Below, one piece after another: positions 28,032 to 36,877 of a stretch of DNA of 64,000 nucleotides. The stretch comes from Fertoeibacter niger (GTDB taxonomy: Bacteria > Pseudomonadota > Alphaproteobacteria > Rhodobacterales > Rhodobacteraceae): NCBI RefSeq assembly GCF_009380135.2, contig NZ_WHUT02000007.1, forward strand, positions 186,001-250,000, written 5' to 3'. Made by a program: the position numbers and the translations under genes. Numbering within the stretch: the first letter of the stretch is position 1; each line of letters begins with the position of its first letter. The notes beneath the pieces are model-generated. The model had not been told where the DNA came from. It saw only the letters and a list, made by a program, of their open reading frames with translations, and did no database searches.

Positions 28032-28611
28032 CGATCTGCGCCGGGCGCTGACAGCCGAAACCGGCGCATCATCGGATTTTGATCTTAACCCCGGCATCGT
28101 GCTGCCACCGGGCCGCGTGCTGCGCCCGGCTGCTGTGCTGGTTGCCGTGTGGGACAGGCCGCAGGGCGCGCAGGTGATCCTGACGAAACGGTCGTCGCGG
28201 CTGAAGCATCACCCGGGGCAGATCGCCTTTGCCGGGGGCAAGATCGACGCGGGCGATGCGGGGCCCGAGGCGGCGGCCCTGCGCGAGGCCCGCGAGGAAA
28301 TTGGCCTGCCCGAGGCGGCGGTGCAGGTATTGGGCCTGCTGCCGGTGCATGAAACCGTCACCGGCTATCTGGTGACGCCGGTTCTGGCCCATGTGGCGGG
28401 CGATTTTCACCCCGTGGCCGAGGCGGGCGAGGTGGATGAGGTGTTCAGCGTGCCGCTGGCCCATGTGCTGAACCCGGACCATTACAAGGTTGAACGCCGG
28501 CTGTGGCGTGGCCAGTGGCGGCGCTATTATGCCGTGCCCTACGGCCCCTATTACATCTGGGGGGCCACCGCGCGCATGCTGCGCGGGTTGGCCGACAGGC
28601 TGGCATCTTGA
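28021..28611 (+). CDS. CoA-pyrophosphatase-like Nudix hydrolase (NudL family)
   Basis: A 196-residue Nudix protein of the NudL/YeaB group. The diagnostic sequence LKHHPGQIAFAGGKID precedes the catalytic REAREEIGL, as in enzymes that split coenzyme A into phosphopantetheine and 3',5'-ADP. VHETVTGYLVTPVLA is also typical. The start lies inside the last codons of hslO, and the stop overlaps the next gene's TTG start, so hslO, this gene and the CCA-type transferase look co-translated. Confidence 0.85.
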   Translation: MRPDDLRRALTAETGASSDFDLNPGIVLPPGRVLRPAAVLVAVWDRPQGAQVILTKRSSRLKHHPGQIAFAGGKIDAGDAGPEAAALREAREEIGLPEAAVQVLGLLPVHETVTGYLVTPVLAHVAGDFHPVAEAGEVDEVFSVPLAHVLNPDHYKVERRLWRGQWRRYYAVPYGPYYIWGATARMLRGLADRLAS

Positions 28612-29756
28612 GGGTGACGGGCGAATGGCTGACCAACCCTGCCACGCAAGCGGTCTGTGCCGCATTGACCGGGGCAGGGCATCAGGCGCTGTTCGTGGGC
28701 GGCTGCGTGCGCAACGCGCTGCTGGGCGAGGCGGTGGGCGACATTGACATTGCGACCGATGCGCGGCCCGAGGCGGTGACTGTTCTGGCAGAAACGGCCG
28801 GTTTCCGCGCGGTGCCCACCGGGCTGGACCATGGCACGGTGACGGTGATCGCAGGCGGGGTGGCGCATGAGGTGACAACCTTTCGCCGCGATGTGGCGAC
28901 CGATGGGCGGCATGCCGTGGTGGCCTTTGCCAGCGATGTGGCCGAGGATGCGGCGCGACGCGATTTCACGATGAACGCGCTTTACGCCACGGCGGAGGGT
29001 GCGGTGATCGACCCGCTGGGTGGCCTGCCCGACCTTTTGGCGCGGCGGGTGCGGTTTGTCGGCGACCCTGATGCCCGCATCACCGAGGATTATCTGCGCA
29101 TCCTTCGGTTCTTCCGGTTTCATGCGGTTTATGGCGATGTGGCCGCAGGGCTGGATGCCGAGGGGCTGGCCGCCTGCGCCGCGCATGCCGCCGGGATAGA
29201 CACGCTGTCGCGCGAACGTGTGGGGTCCGAGATGCGCAAGCTGCTGGCCGCGCGCGACCCCGCGCCTGCGGTGGCCGCCATGGCGCAGGCCGGTGTGCTG
29301 GCCCGCGTGTTGCCGGGCGCCGATGCCCGCGCCCTGCCGGTTCTGGTGCATCTGGAGGGCGGCATGCCCCCGCGCTGGCCGCGCCGTCTGGCCGTGCTGG
29401 GCGGTGCAGATGCCACAGCGCAATTGCGCCTGTCACGGGTCGAGGCCACCGAACAGGCGCTGATCCGCGCCGGTATCGAAGGCATGCAAGGGGCTGGCGA
29501 ATTGGGCTACCGCCACGGCACGGCGCTGGCGGCTGACATCATCCTGACCCGCGCCGCCTTGCTGGAACTCCTGCCGCCACCGGGCTGGGAAGCGGACGCT
29601 GCCCATGGGGCGGCCAGCCGATTTCCGGTCAGGGCCGCCGACCTGCCCGGCCTCGGCGGCCCTGCGCTGGGCGCGCGGTTGCGGGCAATGGAGGCCGCGT
29701 GGATCGGCTCCGGCTTTGCCCTGACGCGCGGGGAACTGCTGTCTTTGCCCGGCTGA
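28608..29756 (+). CDS. CCA tRNA nucleotidyltransferase / poly(A) polymerase family protein
   Basis: A 382-residue class II nucleotidyltransferase. The active site FVGGCVRNALLGEAVGDIDI carries the Gly-Gly and Asp-x-Asp residues; RRDFTMNALYA and EDYLRILRFFRFHA (motif with the nucleotide-reading helix) follow. The family adds CCA to tRNA 3' ends or poly(A) to RNA, and the sequence does not separate the two. The start is taken as TTG at 28608, overlapping the upstream stop as TTGA, because the protein then begins like relatives (RVTGEWLTNPATQAV); no in-frame ATG fits. Confidence 0.88.
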   Translation: MRVTGEWLTNPATQAVCAALTGAGHQALFVGGCVRNALLGEAVGDIDIATDARPEAVTVLAETAGFRAVPTGLDHGTVTVIAGGVAHEVTTFRRDVATDGRHAVVAFASDVAEDAARRDFTMNALYATAEGAVIDPLGGLPDLLARRVRFVGDPDARITEDYLRILRFFRFHAVYGDVAAGLDAEGLAACAAHAAGIDTLSRERVGSEMRKLLAARDPAPAVAAMAQAGVLARVLPGADARALPVLVHLEGGMPPRWPRRLAVLGGADATAQLRLSRVEATEQALIRAGIEGMQGAGELGYRHGTALAADIILTRAALLELLPPPGWEADAAHGAASRFPVRAADLPGLGGPALGARLRAMEAAWIGSGFALTRGELLSLPG

Positions 29757-29817
29757 GGTTTCCCTTCCCCGGCAATGGCGCTATATCGTCGCAGCAACCT
29801 GAGAAAGAGGCACGCCC

Positions 29818-31662
29818 GTGTTCCGTTTCTTCGAAGGCCTCGTCGATCCCTATGGCCCCTATACACCCAGCGACACGCCCCCCCGGCGGCTTTGGCCGTT
29901 CCTGAGGGAATATGTGCTGCCGTTCCGCACCGTTTTCGCGGTGACGGGGGTGCTGTCGGTGATTGCGGCCTTCGCCGATGTGGCGCTGATCTGGTATGTG
30001 GGGCGGCTGGTGGATTTGCTGACCAGTGCCACCCCACAAGAGGTCTGGGCGAACTACGGCACCGAATTTCTGCTGGTGGCCTTTGCCATTCTGGTGGTGC
30101 GCACGGTGATCGTGGGGGCCGATGTGGCGCTTCTGCACAACACCATCCTGCCCAATTTCGGCACCATGATACGCTGGCGGGCGCATGCGCATGTGTTGCG
30201 CCAACCCGTTGGCTGGTTCGAGAGTGATTTTGCGGGCCGCATCGCCAACCGGGTGATGCAGACGCCACCTGCGGCGGGCGACGCGGTGTTCCAGACCTTC
30301 GATGCCGTGGCTTTTGCGGCAACCACGGTGGTCGGCTCGCTGATCATGCTGGGCGACGCCGACCCGCGGCTGATGCTGCCGATGATCGTCTGGTTCGGGC
30401 TTTACGCGCTGCTGGTGCGCTGGACGCTGCGCCGTGCAGGCCCGGCATCCAAGGCCAGTTCCGATGCGCGTTCGGCCATCACGGGGCGGGTGGTGGATGC
30501 CTATACCAACATCCATTCGGTGAAACTGTTCGCCCATCACGACCGCGAACTGACCTATGCACGCGAAAGTATTGAATTCGCCCGCCAGACCTTCATGAAG
30601 GAAATGCGCATCATCACCTCGATGGATGTGACGCTGACGCTGCTGAACGGGTTCCTGATCGTGTCTGTGACCGGCTGGTCGATTGCGCTGTGGTATCAGG
30701 GGCAGGCGACGGTGGGTGTGGTGGTGGCTGCCACCACGCTGGTCTTGCGGCTGAACAACATGACCTACTGGATCATGTGGGCCACGACCAGTCTGGTGCA
30801 GGCCTTGGGCGTGGTGGCGGAAGGGATGGAGACGATTGCCCAGCCCGTCACGCTGGTGGACAAGCCCGGTGCCAAACCGCTGGATTTCCGGCAGGGGGCC
30901 ATCACGCTGGAGGGTGTGTCGCACCACTATGGGCGCGGTTCGGGCGGGTTGCAGGGCGTCAGCCTGTCAGTGCGTCCGGGGGAAAAGATTGGCGTGGTGG
31001 GCCGTTCAGGCGCGGGCAAATCGACGCTGGTAAAGCTGATGCTGCGGTTCTACGACGCCGAGGCCGGTCGGATATTGATCGACGGGCAGGATATTTCCGC
31101 CGTGACGCAAGACAGCCTGCGCCGCAACATCGGCATGGTGCAGCAGGACAGCAGCCTGTTGCACCGCTCGGTGCGCGACAACATCCTCTATGGCCGCCCC
31201 GATGCGAGTGAGGCGGACATGATGCTGGCCGCGCGGCAGGCAGAGGCGGATGAATTCATCGCAACGCTGGAAGACCCGCAAGGCCGCAGGGGCTATGACG
31301 CCCATGTGGGCGAACGCGGCGTGAAACTGTCAGGCGGTCAGCGCCAGCGCATCGGCCTTGCGCGGGTGATCCTGAAAAACGCGCCGATCCTGATTCTGGA
31401 CGAGGCGACTTCGGCGCTGGATTCAGAGGTCGAGGCGGCGATTCAGGATACGCTTTACGGTGTGATGCAGGGCAAGACCGTGATCGCCATCGCGCACCGG
31501 CTGTCCACCATTTCGGCAATGGACCGGATCGTGGTGCTGGATGACGGAAAGATTGCCGAACTGGGCAGCCATGCCGAGCTTTTGGCCCGTGGCGGGCTAT
31601 ATGCCCGGTTCTGGGCGCGGCAATCAGGCGGGTTCATCGGAACGGAGGATGCTGCGGAATGA
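29818..31662 (+). CDS. ABC exporter half-transporter, subunit 1
   Basis: A 614-residue protein with a six-helix type I exporter membrane domain (about 35-330) and a nucleotide-binding domain (about 355-590). Walker A is GRSGAGKST near residue 397, the signature KLSGGQRQRIGLA near 502, and Walker B ILILDEATSALD near 525, all intact. It starts at GTG with AAAGAGG upstream. The stop overlaps the next ABC gene (ATGA), and the two proteins are clearly paralogous (shared TRQSGGFIG-type ends), suggesting a heterodimer. Substrate unknown; lipids, peptides or drugs are all possible. Confidence 0.9.
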   Translation: MFRFFEGLVDPYGPYTPSDTPPRRLWPFLREYVLPFRTVFAVTGVLSVIAAFADVALIWYVGRLVDLLTSATPQEVWANYGTEFLLVAFAILVVRTVIVGADVALLHNTILPNFGTMIRWRAHAHVLRQPVGWFESDFAGRIANRVMQTPPAAGDAVFQTFDAVAFAATTVVGSLIMLGDADPRLMLPMIVWFGLYALLVRWTLRRAGPASKASSDARSAITGRVVDAYTNIHSVKLFAHHDRELTYARESIEFARQTFMKEMRIITSMDVTLTLLNGFLIVSVTGWSIALWYQGQATVGVVVAATTLVLRLNNMTYWIMWATTSLVQALGVVAEGMETIAQPVTLVDKPGAKPLDFRQGAITLEGVSHHYGRGSGGLQGVSLSVRPGEKIGVVGRSGAGKSTLVKLMLRFYDAEAGRILIDGQDISAVTQDSLRRNIGMVQQDSSLLHRSVRDNILYGRPDASEADMMLAARQAEADEFIATLEDPQGRRGYDAHVGERGVKLSGGQRQRIGLARVILKNAPILILDEATSALDSEVEAAIQDTLYGVMQGKTVIAIAHRLSTISAMDRIVVLDDGKIAELGSHAELLARGGLYARFWARQSGGFIGTEDAAE

Positions 31663-33518
31663 AGGCCCTGATCTCGCTGGGCGGATGGATAGACGCCTTC
31701 CGCCCCGCCGACGGCCCGCCGCCGCAGGTGCTGTGGCCGTTCATGCGCTGGGCGCTGAAAGGATCATGGCCGATGCTGTGGCTGGCGGGGGCGGTGTCCT
31801 GCGTCACCGGCTCGCTGGAGGTGATATCGGCGCTGATCCTGGGCTGGGTGATTGATGCGGCGCTGGAAAGCGGGCCGCAGGCGTTCTTTGCAGAACAGCG
31901 CTGGCTGCTGGCGTCTTTCGTGCTGTTCTACATGGTGCTGCGGCCGTTGTCGTTCGGCGTGGCCGCCGCGACAAACTCGATCATCGTCGGGCCGAATGTG
32001 ATGCCGCTGGTTCTTAGCCGTTTGCACCGCTGGACGCTGGGGCAGGCAGTCACGTTCTTTGACAACGATTTTGCCGGCCGCATCGCGCAAAAGCAGATGC
32101 AGGCCGCGCGCGCCGTGACCGATGTGGCGACAGAAGTGATCAACACGGTGGCCTTTGCCCTGGCTTCGGTGGTGGGGTCGGTGATTTTCCTTCTGGCGGT
32201 GGACTGGCGCGTGGCGCTGGCGCTTGGCCTTTGGCTGGTGGGCTATATCCTGCTGATCCGGTTCTTCATGCCGCGTATCCGGGTCAATTCTGCCGCCCGC
32301 GCCTCGGCCCGCGCCATGGTGTCGGGGCAGGTGGTGGACACGATCACCAATATCAAGACGGTCAAACTGTTCGCCCATGCGGCCTTCGAGGACCGCGTGG
32401 CGATCGAGGCGATGGAGGTGTTCCGCGACCGTTCGCTGGAATTCGGCGTGATCTCCACCTGGTTCCGGCTGTCGCTGATGACGCTGGCGGGCATTTTGCC
32501 GGTGCTGCTGATCGGCGGCACGCTGATGCTGTGGCAGCAGGGGCTGGCCACGGCGGGGGCGATTGCCGCTGCGGGGGCGGTCGCCACGCGCATTGCGCAG
32601 ATGTCGGGCTGGGTCAGTTTCACGCTGATGTCGATCTATACCTCGGTGGGCGAGGTTGAGGATGGCATGCGCACGCTGTCTGTGCCGCACACTCTGGCCG
32701 ACAATGCGGGTGCGGTGGACCTGCCCCGCGTGAAGGGCGAAATCACGTTCGACAATGTGACCTTCGGCTACGGCCACGGCCGTGCAGGCGTCAAGGGAAT
32801 CGACCTGACCGTCGCGGCAGGCGAAAAACTGGGCATCGTGGGGGCGTCGGGGGCGGGCAAATCCACGCTGGTGGCGTTGCTGTTGCGGCTTTACGACACC
32901 GAACAGGGCCGGGTGCTGATCGACGGGCAGGATGTGCGCCAGACCACGCAGGAAAGCCTGCGGCGGCAGATTGGCATGGTCACGCAGGAAACCGCGATGT
33001 TCAACCGATCAGCCCGCGACAACATCATGTATGGCCGCCCCGATGCGACGGATGACGAAATGCAGGCCGCGGCGCGGGCGGCAGAGGCGGACCAGTTCAT
33101 TGCCGCGATGGCCGACCACAATGGCCGCAAAGGTTACGATGCCTTTCTGGGCGAGCGCGGCGTGAAACTGTCGGGCGGGCAGCGGCAGCGTATCGCGCTG
33201 GCCCGGGCGTTCCTGAAGGACGCGCCGATATTGGTGCTGGACGAGGCGACATCGGCGCTGGATTCCGAAGTGGAGGCCAGCATTCAGGAATCGCTGGGCC
33301 GGGTGATGCAGGGCAAGACCGTGCTGGCCATCGCCCACCGCCTGTCCACCATCGCGGAAATGGACCGGATCGTGGTGCTGGACCAGGGCCGCATCGTGGA
33401 ACAGGGCAGCCATGAGGCGCTGCTGGCGCAGAACGGGCTTTACGCGCGCTACTGGAACCGGCAATCGGGCGGCTTCATCGGGGTTGATGATGACGATCTG
33501 AAAGGGGCTGCCGAGTGA
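31659..33518 (+). CDS. ABC exporter half-transporter, subunit 2
   Basis: A 619-residue partner of the preceding gene, same layout: six membrane helices, then a nucleotide-binding domain with GASGAGKST near residue 396, LSGGQRQRIALARAF and ILVLDEATSALDSEVE. Both subunits keep the catalytic Glu after Walker B, unlike many heterodimeric exporters in which one site is degenerate. VDTITNIKTVKLFAHA in the coupling region matches subunit 1 closely. The end overlaps the RNA methyltransferase start (GTGA). Confidence 0.9.
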   Translation: MKALISLGGWIDAFRPADGPPPQVLWPFMRWALKGSWPMLWLAGAVSCVTGSLEVISALILGWVIDAALESGPQAFFAEQRWLLASFVLFYMVLRPLSFGVAAATNSIIVGPNVMPLVLSRLHRWTLGQAVTFFDNDFAGRIAQKQMQAARAVTDVATEVINTVAFALASVVGSVIFLLAVDWRVALALGLWLVGYILLIRFFMPRIRVNSAARASARAMVSGQVVDTITNIKTVKLFAHAAFEDRVAIEAMEVFRDRSLEFGVISTWFRLSLMTLAGILPVLLIGGTLMLWQQGLATAGAIAAAGAVATRIAQMSGWVSFTLMSIYTSVGEVEDGMRTLSVPHTLADNAGAVDLPRVKGEITFDNVTFGYGHGRAGVKGIDLTVAAGEKLGIVGASGAGKSTLVALLLRLYDTEQGRVLIDGQDVRQTTQESLRRQIGMVTQETAMFNRSARDNIMYGRPDATDDEMQAAARAAEADQFIAAMADHNGRKGYDAFLGERGVKLSGGQRQRIALARAFLKDAPILVLDEATSALDSEVEASIQESLGRVMQGKTVLAIAHRLSTIAEMDRIVVLDQGRIVEQGSHEALLAQNGLYARYWNRQSGGFIGVDDDDLKGAAE

Positions 33519-34741
33519 TTCTGACCATCGAGCGGCTGGGCCATCTGGGCGACGCCATCGCGCAGGGCCCTGATGGGCCCGTGTTCATCCCGCAGATGCT
33601 GCCGGGTGAGGTGGTGGAGGGCGAGGTGACGGGCGACCGCATGACCGCGCCGCGCATCATCACCCCATCGCCTGACCGGGTGCGCGCACCCTGCGTGCAT
33701 GCCCGCACCTGCGGCGGCTGCCTGCTGCAACACGCCTCTGATCCGTTTGTGGCGGGCTGGAAACAGGATGTCGTGCGTTCGGCACTGGCCGGGCAGGGGC
33801 TGGAGGCTGCGTTCCGCCCCATTGTCACCTCGCCCCCCCGGTCGCGCCGCCGCGCCACGCTGGCGGGCAAGCGCACCAAGGGCGGGGCGATGCTGGGCTT
33901 TCACGCCCGCGCGTCGGATGTGCTGGTGCCGGTGCCCAACTGCCAGTTGCTGCACCCCGATCTGATGGCGGCCTTTCCGGGGCTGGAGGCGCTGGTCGTC
34001 ACCGGCGCGTCACGGTCCGCCGAAGTGGCGCTGCATGTCACGCGCAGTCTGGCCGGGCCGGATGTGGCGGTGACGGGGGGCAAGCCGCTGGATGCCGAAT
34101 TGCGGCTGAACCTGGCGCGGGTGGCGGAATCGCACGGCATCGCGCGGCTGACCTGGAACGGCGAGGTCGTGGCGCTGCGGCTGGCCCCGATGCAGCGGTT
34201 CGGCAAGGCGCTGGTCGCCCCGCCGCCCGGTGGTTTCCTGCAAGCGACCATGCAGGGCGAGGCTGCGCTGCTGGCTACGGTGGCTGAGGCTGTGGGCCCC
34301 GCGCGCCGCATCACCGATCTGTTTGCCGGCGCGGGCACCTTTGCCCTGCCGCTGGCTGCGCAGGCCGAAGTGCATGCGGTGGAGGGCGATGCGGCCTTGG
34401 TCGCGGCGCTGGACAAGGGCTGGCGCATGGCCGAAGGCCTGCACCGCGTGACGCATGAGTTGCGCGACCTGTTCCGCCGCCCGCTGGAGCCTGACGAGTT
34501 CCGCCACGTTCAGGCCGTGGTCATCGACCCGCCCCGCGCAGGGGCCGAGGCGCAGATGGCCACCTTGGCCCGGTCGGGCGTGCCGGTGATCGCCGCTGTG
34601 TCCTGCAACCCGGTAACATTTGCGCGTGACGCGAAACTGCTGCTGGCCGGCGGCTACCGTCTGGATTGGGTGCAGGTTGTCGATCAGTTCCGCTGGGCGG
34701 CGCATGTGGAGCTTGTTGCGCGGTTTTCGCGGCAACGCTGA
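33515..34741 (+). CDS. 23S rRNA (uracil-5-)-methyltransferase, RlmD/TrmA family
   Basis: A 408-residue SAM-dependent 5-methyluridine RNA methyltransferase. An N-terminal TRAM-like segment is followed by iron-sulfur cysteines Cys60, Cys66 and Cys69 (CVHARTCGGCLLQH) and a later PNCQLL. The SAM site ITDLFAGAGTFALPLA, VIDPPRAGAEAQM and the catalytic-Cys block VSCNPVTFARD (Cys near 363) are present. The cluster points to RlmD/RlmC rather than TrmA, but the exact uridine is uncertain. GTG start overlapping the upstream ABC gene stop. Confidence 0.86.
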   Translation: MILTIERLGHLGDAIAQGPDGPVFIPQMLPGEVVEGEVTGDRMTAPRIITPSPDRVRAPCVHARTCGGCLLQHASDPFVAGWKQDVVRSALAGQGLEAAFRPIVTSPPRSRRRATLAGKRTKGGAMLGFHARASDVLVPVPNCQLLHPDLMAAFPGLEALVVTGASRSAEVALHVTRSLAGPDVAVTGGKPLDAELRLNLARVAESHGIARLTWNGEVVALRLAPMQRFGKALVAPPPGGFLQATMQGEAALLATVAEAVGPARRITDLFAGAGTFALPLAAQAEVHAVEGDAALVAALDKGWRMAEGLHRVTHELRDLFRRPLEPDEFRHVQAVVIDPPRAGAEAQMATLARSGVPVIAAVSCNPVTFARDAKLLLAGGYRLDWVQVVDQFRWAAHVELVARFSRQR

Positions 34742-34844
34742 CACACATCACCATGGCGTGAGAGGCGCGGGCGATTCCATGCCTAGGCAAATCCGGCAAT
34801 TTTCGCTATGCATTTGGAAAAAAAGCGCATGGGGCAGTACAAAA

Positions 34845-35342
34845 ATGCGGGTGATCCGAATCCTACTGATGCTGGTGGTGGCCATCGGCCTGACCGCCTG
34901 CGGCAGTTCAAAGTTCAAGACCTACAACGGGCCAAAGGTGACAAGCGTGCAGGTCCACAAGGCGGACCGCAAAATGTATCTGCTGCACAACGAGCGGGTG
35001 CTGAAGAAATACGATGTGGCGCTGGGCTTCAACCCCGATGGCCACAAACAGTATGAGGGCGACGGCCGAACGCCCGAGGGCACCTATGTGGTGGACCGCC
35101 GCAACCCGAACAGCCAGTTTCACTTGTCGGTCGGCATAAACTACCCCCGGCCGCAGGATGTGGCCTATGCCAATTTCATAGGCAAATCGCCGGGCGGCGA
35201 CATTTTCATCCATGGCCGGTCGAACTGGAATGGCCAGAACCGGGGCGACTGGACCCATGGCTGCATCGCCGTCACCGACAAGGAGATGGAGACGGTCTAT
35301 GCCATGATCAAGGACGGCACGACCATCCACATACTGCCCTAG
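34845..35342 (+). CDS. L,D-transpeptidase lipoprotein (YkuD domain)
   Basis: A 165-residue predicted lipoprotein: MRVIRILLMLVVAIGLTACG has an LTAC lipobox with Cys19. The YkuD domain has the histidine in IFIHGRSNWN and catalytic Cys140 in WTHGCIAV. Such enzymes cross-link peptidoglycan or attach outer membrane proteins to it. Upstream in-frame ATGs exist, but 34845 gives the clean lipoprotein signal. It ends before a strong bidirectional terminator. A second L,D-transpeptidase lies 0.8 kb away. Confidence 0.88.
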   Translation: MRVIRILLMLVVAIGLTACGSSKFKTYNGPKVTSVQVHKADRKMYLLHNERVLKKYDVALGFNPDGHKQYEGDGRTPEGTYVVDRRNPNSQFHLSVGINYPRPQDVAYANFIGKSPGGDIFIHGRSNWNGQNRGDWTHGCIAVTDKEMETVYAMIKDGTTIHILP

Positions 35343-35372
35343 ACATCTGGTTTCGGGCATCCGGGCGGTGCG

Positions 35373-35398
35373 AAAAAGGGGGCCAAGGCCCCCTTTTT
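35373..35398. terminator. Bidirectional intrinsic terminator
   Basis: AAAAAGGGGGCC-AA-GGCCCCCTTTTT lies between the convergent L,D-transpeptidase and CAP genes. The 7-bp GC stem is flanked by A5 and T5, so it can terminate transcription from both sides. Confidence 0.88.
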
Positions 35399-35425
35399 GT
35401 CGGTTTGTCCATTGGCTGGCGTGGC

Positions 35426-35938
35426 TTAACCGCCTGTTACCATTGTCCACCAGATCTTGCCTGTCGGTTCCTGGAACCAGGCAAAACCGATCTCGCGCGC
35501 GTTCGGGTCCAGCACCACATCGCGGGTGTCGGGCTGCGCCATCCAGGCCGACAGTGTTTCCAGTTCGGTCTGGTAGGTTTCGGAAATCAGCTCACCATAA
35601 AGCCGGCCCGGATAGTCTACACGCTGCACCCGCACCAGCGGCGAAGACCCGTCAGACCCGAAATGCCAGGGCCGGTTCTGCACCGACATGTCGCGCGCGT
35701 GCGCGGCGGCGGCGGCATTCAGCTGTGCGTTGAATGCCAGCGGCCCGGCACCCTTTGCGCCGCGCAATGCGTTGACCGAATCGAGCAGGCGAAACGAAAT
35801 CCGCGCCTCGTCGCCCGGGTTGATCCGGTAAAGCTGCGGCAGTGGTTTGCCATCGGTGCCCAGTTGCACAGCCGGGGAGGTCGCGCAGGCAGACAGGGCC
35901 AGCAGGCCGCAGAGCATCACGACAGACATTCGTTTCAT
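35426..35938 (-). CDS. CAP/SCP-domain lipoprotein
   Basis: A 170-residue predicted lipoprotein with signal MKRMSVVMLCGLLALSAC and lipobox Cys18. The CAP (cysteine-rich secretory/PR-1) domain contains NALRGAKGAGPLAFNAQLN, AAAAHARDMSVQNRPWHFG and an end block with ARDVVLD-like and GFAWFQ strands. Bacterial CAP proteins have been linked to envelope or spore functions without a common activity. It lies between two L,D-transpeptidases, suggesting a role near peptidoglycan. A 190-base gap upstream contains a short tandem repeat. Confidence 0.85.
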   Translation of the reverse strand: MKRMSVVMLCGLLALSACATSPAVQLGTDGKPLPQLYRINPGDEARISFRLLDSVNALRGAKGAGPLAFNAQLNAAAAAHARDMSVQNRPWHFGSDGSSPLVRVQRVDYPGRLYGELISETYQTELETLSAWMAQPDTRDVVLDPNAREIGFAWFQEPTGKIWWTMVTGG

Positions 35939-35992
35939 ATCATTCCCACCCGAAAGGTTGCGCTGCCGTCATACAGAAAGCCAGCGCGAGGT

Positions 35993-36026
35993 TCAAACCC
36001 CCGTGTCGATCAAACCCCCGTGTCGC
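35993..36026. repeat. 17-bp tandem direct repeat
   Basis: Two copies of TCAAACCCCCGTGTCG separated by one base, in the divergent gap between the CAP lipoprotein and the second L,D-transpeptidase. It could be a dimeric binding site or a slippage product; nothing else is recognised in this 190-base gap apart from a TTGACA at 36052-36057 lacking a convincing -10. Confidence 0.7.
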
Positions 36027-36128
36027 GGCGGCACCTTCGCAACCGCGGCAATTGACATCTGTTTGATTTGCGGGCCAACCCACAAGGCGATATTCTAGGG
36101 AATGGACAACAGGCAAGGAGTTAAGCGG

Positions 36129-36731
36129 ATGAGTGCCGATCACGACATGAGGCTCAACCGTCGGGCGCTGCTGGGGGCATCGGCGGCTGGCCTCGCAGCG
36201 ATGGCGGTGCCCGGTTGGGCACAGGATGGCACGACGGTTTTCGAATCCGGTGCCTCCAGCACTGTGCGCAACAACATCTCCAGTTTCCGCATGCTGGACT
36301 GGCGGCCATATTTTGCCAATACGAACAACGGGGCCATCCTGGTCGATCTGACCTCGCGGGCGCTGCACTACTGGTCAGAAGACCAGTCGGTGTACAAGCT
36401 CTATCCCACATCGGTGCCATTGTCCGAGGATCTGACCCGGCGCGGCAAGACCGAGGTGACGCAGAAGGTCGAGAACCCCAGCTGGCGGCCCACGCCGGCG
36501 ATGAAGGAACGCAACCCCGAATGGCCCGACGTGGTCGAAGGCGGCTCGCCCGACAACCCCTTGGGCGTGCGCGCGCTTTACCTGTCGTGGACCTATTACC
36601 GCATCCACGGCACCCATGACACGCGCAAGATCGGCCGCAAATCTTCCAACGGTTGCGTGGGTCTTTACAATGAGCACATTCTGGAATTGTTCGACCTGAC
36701 CAAAGTGGGAACACAGGTGTTGCTAATTTGA
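36129..36731 (+). CDS. Tat-exported L,D-transpeptidase (YkuD family)
   Basis: A 200-residue exported enzyme with a twin-arginine signal peptide: MRLNRRALLGASAAGLAAMA then PGWAQ cleavage region. The YkuD motif is RIHGTHDTRKIG ... KSSNGCVGLYNEHI, with catalytic Cys176. LGVRALYLSWTYYRIHG is characteristic of the ErfK/YbiS/YcfS-like group. AAGGAG lies 8 bases before the 36129 ATG; an upstream in-frame ATG at 36102 lacks this. It is divergent from the CAP lipoprotein. Confidence 0.9.
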   Translation: MSADHDMRLNRRALLGASAAGLAAMAVPGWAQDGTTVFESGASSTVRNNISSFRMLDWRPYFANTNNGAILVDLTSRALHYWSEDQSVYKLYPTSVPLSEDLTRRGKTEVTQKVENPSWRPTPAMKERNPEWPDVVEGGSPDNPLGVRALYLSWTYYRIHGTHDTRKIGRKSSNGCVGLYNEHILELFDLTKVGTQVLLI

Positions 36732-36877
36732 CGATGCCACACTAAGCGCGCGGCGAACTGCACGAGCCAGATTGCATTCCTTGCCCTAAGCTGGTTAGAA
36801 AAAACTACGAGGTACAGTCTTGGGTGCGCATCATCGCCTCTGCAACATTCGGTGCTGCGCAATAACTGGAGGTTAAC

